From assembly GCF_002727125.1 (NCBI RefSeq), contig NZ_NHOA01000017.1:37267-101266 (forward strand): DNA of 64,000 nt. Direction: 5' to 3'. Shown one piece after another: positions 57,983 through 64,000 of the stretch. Source of the DNA: Halorubrum persicum (GTDB lineage Archaea; Halobacteriota; Halobacteria; Halobacteriales; Haloferacaceae). Numbering within the stretch: the first letter of the stretch is position 1; every line of letters begins with the position of its first letter. The notes beneath the pieces are model-generated. The model saw only the letters and a list, made by a program, of their open reading frames with translations, was not told the DNA's origin and did no database searches. The translations under genes were made by a program, and so were the position numbers.

Positions 57983-58318
57983 TCACTCCGCCGGCGTCGC
58001 GACGAGATGCTCCTCGAGGTCGCGCGTCCAGTACGTCGCAAGCCCACCCGGACTGCAGCGGGCGCAGAGCTGCAACGGGCCTTCCAGATGCCCGAGTTCG
58101 ACCCGGAATCGGGTGAGTGCCGCGAGCGTGTCGACGACTAGTCCACAGCCGTCACAGGCGACGTGATCGCGCTCGTCGGGATCCGGCTCCGTCTGAATCG
58201 CGCAGTCGACGCAGATCGGGTGAGTGACCCGCTCGTCTTGCCCCCAGGTGTGGGCATCGCCAGTCTCGGTACCGGGCGGGGCGTCGCAGAACGCACAGCC
58301 GACGAGGGTCTGCTGCAT
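57983..58318 (-). CDS. Zinc-ribbon protein, DUF7558-like
   Basis: A 111-residue protein from ATG 58316-58318. Metal pairs are CAFCDAPPG, ICVDCAIQ, CDGCGLVVD and LCARCSPGG, so two zinc sites. It is a common haloarchaeal plasmid family of unknown role. Its start overlaps the stop of a truncated upstream gene (58318-58395), so it was once second in an operon. Confidence 0.7.
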   Translation of the reverse strand: MQQTLVGCAFCDAPPGTETGDAHTWGQDERVTHPICVDCAIQTEPDPDERDHVACDGCGLVVDTLAALTRFRVELGHLEGPLQLCARCSPGGLATYWTRDLEEHLVATPAE

Positions 58319-58395
58319 CACTCGGCCTCCGCGTCGGCGTCGCGGCCGGCCGCCCAGCCACGGTGGGAGACGGCCAGCGGCGTTGGCGAATTGAA
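58318..58395 (-). pseudogene. 3' remnant of a gene cut at the edge of the HerA block
   Basis: The frame ends NAAGRLPPWLGGRDADAEAE and TGA at 58318-58320, overlapping the next ATG. Upstream the sequence turns abruptly AT-rich (58425-58510) and no start is found. The first part of this gene was probably removed when the HerA/TraG segment joined here. Confidence 0.5.
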
Positions 58396-58514
58396 TATAG
58401 GGCTATACAAGTCCTCACTATGACGCCGCCAAATTTCCAATATCGTAATATAAATTACAATATTTATTTGAAAACGAAGATAATTTCATTACTTTGGATT
58501 TCTTACCGGTGGTT

Positions 58515-61500
58515 ATGCAAAATTCTACAAATAAATCTGATGGCTCCGATGGAAGCCCCCCAGACAGGGGTAAAAATATAGATGGAGGGGCGGAATGCCC
58601 AGAGAACGTCATTGAAGAAATCGAAACCAGTCAGGAGTATATCCAGATCACGCCAGTTCGAGAGCAGGTAAACTCGAAGACAGTTACGCGAGAACTGTAC
58701 GGTCTTCACCAGTACGGCACAGGGCGGAAACTCCCGCTGGACATGGAGCTCCACATCGACAGCATCGAAGGCGTGTCGAACTTCGAGTTCATCATCTACA
58801 AGCCGGAGGATGCAGCTCAGTTCAAGTTCTTCCTCGGGCCGGGTGAACGCGGTGACGCGAACTGTGACCGCCTCGAGAGTACGACGCGCTCACAGTACCC
58901 GGAGAACTTCGAGTTCGACCGGAAGCAGTTCGACATCACGGAAGTCTTCGACGACGTCCCGCACATGGTTCGGTACGAAGGCGTCGAGGAACGTCGGAAG
59001 GACTGGATGACGGTTCTCACTCGCTTCGACACCGAGACTATCGACCGGTCCCCGCTGTCGAACCTGCTTGAGACGATTATCCAAGCTGACGGCGCTGTGC
59101 TCTTCCAGGTCGTGTTCGAGCCGCGTGCCGACTGGTCACCGAAAGCCCAACGGCAGAAAGGCCGTCTCAAGCGCGGTGTTCACACAACGGCCGGGATGGT
59201 CATTCGGAGTGTCCTCGACGCAGCAATGGGGGTGTCTGATGAAGAGAAACGTGAGCGGCATCGGGGAGACACGCCGGAGGAAGTCGGTGGCACCATCATG
59301 GACTCGCAGGTCGATGGGCAACGCGCCGGACAGAGTCGCATGGCTCAGATCGACCTGAAGAACCCGAGCCACACGTACAACGTGTCACTGCGCGCGGCAG
59401 CCCAGTCCCAGCGAGTCGCGGAAAATCTACAGGACTCACTCAACCAGATGAGTGGGCAGTTCTACTCCGTCGACGGGAAATACCTCGGCGAGAACAAAAA
59501 CGAGTACGAGCGGATGCTGCACCACGGCATCACGTACCCGAACGGCTGGGAGATGGTGACTCGACGGAAACCAATGCTCGTCTGTAACATCGAGGAGCTC
59601 GCCAGCTTCATCACGGTCCCATCTATCGACGCGCTCCCGAAGGCCAGCCGAGGCGGGACCGGCGGGAAGCCGAAGGCGCAGTCCGCACTGACCTCACCGA
59701 ACGAGGAAGTGTTCCGTGAGTTCTCGGAAGGGATGACCATCGGCCACGCTGTCACAGCCCTACGCGAAGACACGGAGAATACGGAAGAAATCAGCGCGAT
59801 CGAGAGCGTGAACGAGTGGTGGACTGAACTCAACAAGCGGGACGCGCTGGCACTCTCTGCTGGAGATCTAACGCACCACTACATCCGCGCCGCGACAACT
59901 GGGAGCGGGAAGACGGTCGCGACCCTGAACGATATGCTCACGACGCACGAGAATCTGGAAGGGCCGACCATCCTCATCGACCCGAAGGGCGGGGAAATGT
60001 GTCGGAACTACCTGCGGTGTCACCGCACGCTCTTCGGAGACCTCGAGGACGTCGAGTACCTGAAGGTGCCTGAGGAAGGTGGAAACATTCCCGGCATTCC
60101 GTTCTTCGACCTACGACCGCTGGTGCGCTCGGCTGGCCGTGAGCGTGAAACAGCCATCCAAGACATCATCGATCACTACTTCCAGCTGCTACGGTTCGTC
60201 CTCGGTCGGGATTCAGTCGACCAAGCGTTCGTCGCGAACGAGATTCTCACGAACCTCATCAAGGCGCTGTTCGACGAGAAGAACGGCTCGGACTACTTCA
60301 CGGTCGGCGACCTTCTCGACGCTGCTCAGAACTTCCAGCACTACGGGCGGTCTATCGAAAACCTCGAGGAAACCAGCCAGGAACAGATCGACAAGGCACT
60401 GCCGCCGGTCGAGGACGAGCAGGTTCGCGGGTTCCTGAAGTCTCACCTGGAGAAGGAAGAGCGGCAGTTCATGAACACGACGGACGCAGTCATGAACCGG
60501 ATTCGGAAGCTCAAGGAGCGGGACTTCATCTGGGATATGCTGTCGTTCGAGATTCCTGAAGAGCACTGGAACGACCAGAAAGGCTGGTACGAACGAGCGG
60601 ATGTCCCGATGCTGGACCTGAAGAACATCCTCAACGGCGACAAGGTTCTCCTGCTCGACACCGGGAATCTCCACGGGGAAAGCAGCGAAATATTCGCTGT
60701 GCTGTTCCTCTCGCACCTGTGGACGTCCGTGCAGTCGCTGTGGACGCCTAACGATGATGACTACATCGCGAACGTCATCATCGAGGAGTCAGCGAACATC
60801 GCACGGAACGAAATCGTCTACAACGAACTGCTGCCGAAAGGCCGCGAGTTCAATCTCTCGCTGGGACTCATCATGCAGTATCCCGAGCAGGTGCTGGGCG
60901 AAGACCCACAGGGCAACCGGCGAGCGTACCAGGAGATCCTGAACAACGTCAACACGAAGATCATCGGGAACATCGCGACCGACGATATGTTGGCAGAGTC
61001 GCTGTTCCACGAAGACCTCGACACGGACGAGATCAAGGACAGAATCGCGGGTCTCCGGCGTGGGGAATGGGTGGTGCAGCTGCCGTCGACGGGCTTCCAC
61101 AAACAGAAGCCAGAGATTCTCACGCTGAAACCACTCCCGATTCCGCCGGGGCACAGCGAGGGACCATTCGACGTGTCCCCGATGTCCGAATCGGTTAGGG
61201 AAGAGAGTCGCGCCCACCACACGCTCAACCGGGAGTCCGAGTACATCAACTCCACAGCAGGGGCAGACTTCAGCTCAGACGACAATAGCAGTGATGACGA
61301 TAGCGACAAGGACGACTCTGACATCGACACCAGTATGCTTGAAGACGAGCACCGTACGCTGCTGAAAACAATCTTCGACGCACTTAGTGGAGATGTGGAG
61401 TTGTACGACCTCAGCATGCCGATGACGAAGCTCCACAACAACGAGTACGCAAGTGAACTCGAGGACGCAGGATTCGTTGAGAAGGTCTCGATCGGACAGA

Positions 61501-62006
61501 ACAAGACCTACTACATCCCTACGGAGAAAGGAGAATTCATCACCGACGACAAATCTCTCTCCCCAGACGAAGGTGGAGAGCTAGGATACGAAAGCCCAGA
61601 ACACCATCTCGGAGCACGGCTCGCAGGTGCGTACTACGAACAACAGGGCTACGATGTCGAACTGTACGGCGACATCAACAATGGACAAAACAAGGTCGAC
61701 GTGTTCGCAGATGATACAAAAGAGTCCCCCACGAAGTCCAAGCAGCTCGTCGAAGTCGAGACCAGCCCAGAGAAGAAGGGCCACGTCCACGAGGACTACG
61801 AGGCCCTCAAAGAGGGCTACGGTGACGTGGTCTGGGTCGTGGAGAACCACGACGCGCTCAAGACACTTCTCAAAAAGCTAGATGAGAAAGTCGACGGGTT
61901 GCCCTCCGGTCGAAGCGATAACCTCGAGAAAATCAACGAACAACTCAACGATGAAGGCATCGCAGAAGTCCACACGCTGAATTCGCTTCGAAAGCGGATT
62001 GAGTAA
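58515..62006 (+). CDS. HerA/TraG-type ATPase fused to winged helix and nuclease-like domain
   Basis: An 1163-residue protein from ATG 58515-58517, after an AT-rich promoter region. Walker A is AATTGSGKTVATL near 460; IDPKGGEMCRNY follows. Walker B is NVIIEESANIARNE near 755, with LGLIMQYPEQVLG after it. These fit conjugative coupling proteins and HerA pumps. Residues 930-960 are an acidic spacer, 960-1020 a winged helix (DALSGDVELYDLSMPMTKLH), and 1030-1110 read YEQQGYDVELYGDINNGQNK, VDVFA and QLVEVETSPEKKG, a PD-(D/E)xK-like core. It could move DNA between cells and process it. Confidence 0.78.
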   Translation: MQNSTNKSDGSDGSPPDRGKNIDGGAECPENVIEEIETSQEYIQITPVREQVNSKTVTRELYGLHQYGTGRKLPLDMELHIDSIEGVSNFEFIIYKPEDAAQFKFFLGPGERGDANCDRLESTTRSQYPENFEFDRKQFDITEVFDDVPHMVRYEGVEERRKDWMTVLTRFDTETIDRSPLSNLLETIIQADGAVLFQVVFEPRADWSPKAQRQKGRLKRGVHTTAGMVIRSVLDAAMGVSDEEKRERHRGDTPEEVGGTIMDSQVDGQRAGQSRMAQIDLKNPSHTYNVSLRAAAQSQRVAENLQDSLNQMSGQFYSVDGKYLGENKNEYERMLHHGITYPNGWEMVTRRKPMLVCNIEELASFITVPSIDALPKASRGGTGGKPKAQSALTSPNEEVFREFSEGMTIGHAVTALREDTENTEEISAIESVNEWWTELNKRDALALSAGDLTHHYIRAATTGSGKTVATLNDMLTTHENLEGPTILIDPKGGEMCRNYLRCHRTLFGDLEDVEYLKVPEEGGNIPGIPFFDLRPLVRSAGRERETAIQDIIDHYFQLLRFVLGRDSVDQAFVANEILTNLIKALFDEKNGSDYFTVGDLLDAAQNFQHYGRSIENLEETSQEQIDKALPPVEDEQVRGFLKSHLEKEERQFMNTTDAVMNRIRKLKERDFIWDMLSFEIPEEHWNDQKGWYERADVPMLDLKNILNGDKVLLLDTGNLHGESSEIFAVLFLSHLWTSVQSLWTPNDDDYIANVIIEESANIARNEIVYNELLPKGREFNLSLGLIMQYPEQVLGEDPQGNRRAYQEILNNVNTKIIGNIATDDMLAESLFHEDLDTDEIKDRIAGLRRGEWVVQLPSTGFHKQKPEILTLKPLPIPPGHSEGPFDVSPMSESVREESRAHHTLNRESEYINSTAGADFSSDDNSSDDDSDKDDSDIDTSMLEDEHRTLLKTIFDALSGDVELYDLSMPMTKLHNNEYASELEDAGFVEKVSIGQNKTYYIPTEKGEFITDDKSLSPDEGGELGYESPEHHLGARLAGAYYEQQGYDVELYGDINNGQNKVDVFADDTKESPTKSKQLVEVETSPEKKGHVHEDYEALKEGYGDVVWVVENHDALKTLLKKLDEKVDGLPSGRSDNLEKINEQLNDEGIAEVHTLNSLRKRIE

Positions 62007-62397
62007 GGGCTTCTTTGCTTTCGAGCTACTGATTTTCCATCAGTTCCCACACTTTTCCTTCGCCCGAGGCCCAACACTCTCCCAGTAGATATCGAAACCG
62101 CCGGCAGATAGACTCTAACGCAGGCTATTCACGCCGTTGGCGTACGGGAAAACATAAGCTAGTCTCCTGTGAGTATCGTAGAAGACACAGGGGCAAGTTG
62201 CGATGATGACGGTGAACGTATAGAGCAACCAACGAAGGAGTCAGAGTCTTTCCGACAGCCACGTGAACCCGAGAGGCCTCCCGAAGATTCTGAACAGGGA
62301 AACGAGTTCATCGACGAAATCTCGGACACGCATAGTGACGAAGGCTACGGAGTTTTCCACGGGCGGGAGTTCGTCTTCGCTTCGAGAGAACGGCCAG

Positions 62398-62751
62398 ATG
62401 GCGGCGAACTCCACAGTGTCCAAGCAATTCCTCAAGGGGAAGAAGGCCGTCATCCTCGCGTACAACGAAGGCGCGAACGAGATCGCGATCATCCCGCTGG
62501 AGGATTACGACCGGATGGATGTCTATTCGCTCCAGTGGTCAGAAAACCGCGTCACCATTGCAGTAAGCGGGTTCCTCAAGCACAACAGTATTGCGCCAGA
62601 CCAGACAATTCGGTACTCGCCTGAGTGGGACGAAGACATCGGCAACGAGAAAATCCCAGGCTCGCTCGTCATTGACCTCAACCAAGAGGGCGGGATTTCT
62701 CCGGTAGCGCACGACGGGGCAGACGAGGAAGCTGACGGAGCGGAAGCGTAA
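62398..62751 (+). CDS. Small beta-rich protein after the HerA-like ATPase
   Basis: A 117-residue protein from ATG 62398-62400 (MAANSTVSKQFLKGKKAVIL). NEIAIIPLEDYDRMDVYSLQ, then RVTIAVSGFLKHNSI and IPGSLVIDLNQEGG are mostly strands; an AbrB-like or transcription-related role is possible but not shown. A second frame opening at GTG 62169 is acidic and plausible up to about 62400, so a single longer protein split by a frameshift cannot be excluded. Confidence 0.55.
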   Translation: MAANSTVSKQFLKGKKAVILAYNEGANEIAIIPLEDYDRMDVYSLQWSENRVTIAVSGFLKHNSIAPDQTIRYSPEWDEDIGNEKIPGSLVIDLNQEGGISPVAHDGADEEADGAEA

Positions 62752-63199
62752 CCAGAGTCGTTGCGCTGGCTCCACAGTTCGGCCAGCATCTGCTCGAACT
62801 CTGTGGACGCGAAGCTCAGCGACACTCCACAACAGGCATTCTTTTCGGACACGCCAGGAACTCGGGTGCCGGTAGCCACCGCACCGCCATAGCCGTCAAC
62901 CCGGCCTCGGCACGCGACCGCTGGTGCCTACCACCCCCGGCGTTTTCGCAATCTTCGCAGAATCTGCCCGCGATTCCCTCGCAGTCTTCGCAGATTTTGT
63001 TCGCAACGGTTGGGAAACGCCTCCGCTTCGGCACACAAACGACAGACTCGAGGGCCGGTTCGATACGGCGTAGCTGGTGGCGCGCTCCTCGCGTGATTAT
63101 GAGACTGAACCAGCGCCGACCGTTGCTCAAGCACTGTTCCACTCCAGATAACCATCTCCATATCACGCTAATTATACTAACGGCGGGTGACTCGGACTA
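62752..63199. other. Region before the 41-bp repeats, no secure gene
   Basis: A minus-strand frame at 62928-63155 (with CRLCAEAEAFPNRCEQ and a basic end) could be a small zinc protein, but start signals are weak. Otherwise the 450 bases hold no recognisable gene. CTTCGCAGA occurs twice near 62955 and 62988. Confidence 0.35.
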
Positions 63200-63675
63200 T
63201 AATTACTAGACGCCAGCGGATTTTAAGGGGTGAGTGTTTAGTACCTTAATTACCAGACGGCAGCCGAATTCAGGGGTGGAGTGTTTACTGACAGAACACA
63301 GCCACTCCGCAGCCGCCAAATCGCGTAATTACCAGATGGCGTCGTAATATGGGCCATATGTGTTTAATCGCGTAATTACCAGACGGCAACTGGATTACGG
63401 GGTGTCGTGTTTAGCTATCCACAGCACTCTCAAAGAATTATCTCACCACTCTAATTACCAGACTGCGGCCGAATTCGAGGGGAGCGTGTTTAGCGCCGTA
63501 ATTACCAGACAGCGTGGGGATTCAGCGTGCCCGTGTTTAGCTCTTAGACCGGCTTCTATTTTCACATAATTACCATACGGCGGTAGAATACGGCGCATCT
63601 GTGTTTATTTATGTATTCAAACTGCCACGTCTCGTAATTACCATACGGCGGTACGATTTCGGGGGATACTGTTTA
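63200..63675 (+). repeat. Array of eight 41-bp direct repeats
   Basis: Units of exactly 41 bases start at 63200, 63247, 63326, 63373, 63452, 63499, 63567 and 63635. Each begins TAATTAC (usually TAATTACCAGACGGC) and ends TGTTTA (usually GTGTTTA); the middle is variable with a G-rich patch. Spacers are 6, 38, 6, 38, 6, 27 and 27 bases. Start distances of 47, 79 and 68 are near 4.5, 7.5 and 6.5 helical turns. The pattern suits a protein-binding array such as iterons or a partition site. No gene lies inside. Confidence 0.92.
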
Positions 63676-64000
63676 ACTCACCGACCCGAAAACCAAGCGT
63701 CGACGTTCAGCCACGCCCTCAGGTTGCTTTATAGGGTCTATAAGGGACTCTGTTCGCCTTGTCGATGTTCAGCCGAATTCACACAATTAGGGTTCAGGGG
63801 AGTTGAAGTTCCAGTGGGTAGTCGCGTGGCGGGCGATTCAGGCAGAGCCGAGTTGGAGGCGGCGGAGAGGGGTGGAGCGGGAGCGAAAGCGATAGAGGTA
63901 CTACCAGATTGTTGATAGTGGAGGGAACCCTGGGGGAGCGCACGGGTGGAGGCAGGCCTTGGGGCTACTCGAGGCGGGGGGAGTCGGGGAGCGTTGACGG
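63676..64000. other. Right end of the window after the repeat array
   Basis: No convincing gene is seen. CTTTATAG and TCTATAAG at about 63727-63745 resemble TATA boxes and may serve a gene beyond the window. The last 150 bases are G-rich on the plus strand. Confidence 0.35.

Noticed and set aside
62928..63155. Small minus-strand frame with CRLCAEAEAF
   Set aside because: Only three Cys, a very basic tail and no promoter or leader; not strong enough to call as a gene.
63200..63675. CRISPR array
   Set aside because: Repeats diverge in their centres, spacers are only 6, 27 or 38 bases, and no cas gene is present.

Overview
The window looks like part of a secondary replicon or large integrated element of a haloarchaeon (class Halobacteria). 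Predicted proteins are very acidic. Promoters are archaeal, with TATA boxes about 25-30 bases before leaderless starts. The gene content is typical of the class: two Orc1/Cdc6 initiators, an archaeal B-family polymerase, a TFB, phiH1-repressor-type winged helix proteins, a HalOD1 protein and many haloarchaea-restricted zinc-ribbon proteins. No rRNA, tRNA or CRISPR array was seen. The genus cannot be fixed from sequence alone.

Layout. 1-8.5 kb is a defence island: an Eco57I-type restriction-methylation enzyme (cut by the window edge), an operon of a TIR-like protein, a four-helix membrane protein and an SH3-like protein, a second TIR-like protein, a GNAT fusion, a DUF262/HNH nuclease, and a CoiA-like nuclease gene broken by an in-frame stop. 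8.6-19.3 kb is the replication module: orc1 number 1 with its own palindromic repeats, an HTH/nucleotidyltransferase pair, a RecA/RadB-like protein, a stand-alone 3'-5' exonuclease, a polymerase B with degenerate active site, and orc1 number 2 inside a clear origin with ORB-type repeats on both sides and an AT-rich element. 19.4-23.4 kb holds regulators with visible operators, a SWIM protein and a TrkA-C membrane protein.

23.4-53.1 kb is a long, mostly minus-strand backbone of small haloarchaeal genes (ArdC-like antirestriction, TGT-fold protein, DUF932-like, zinc ribbons, TFB, OB-fold protein). Cargo blocks interrupt it: mercuric reductase with an HxlR regulator, an AT-rich orphan, an Mrr-type nuclease, an aconitase/P1B-ATPase/regulator metal block, a TnpB element, and a CARF regulator beside a TGT-like enzyme. 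53.6-58.3 kb carries an ABC exporter, HalOD1, a PIN toxin/antitoxin pair and a zinc-ribbon protein. 58.4-64 kb carries a HerA/TraG-type ATPase fused to a nuclease-like domain and ends with a regular array of 41-bp repeats.

Three non-coding repeat families stand out. (1) Fifteen T-tract plus hairpin elements lie just upstream of backbone genes. (2) Six 40-46 bp inverted repeats with TTAACCAACA-type arms separate gene modules. (3) Eight 41-bp repeats at 63.2-63.7 kb have centre spacings that fall near half-integral helical turns. All three are visible in sequence and deserve experimental follow-up. The TIR/membrane operon and the CARF/TGT-like cluster are the best candidates for little-described defence systems.
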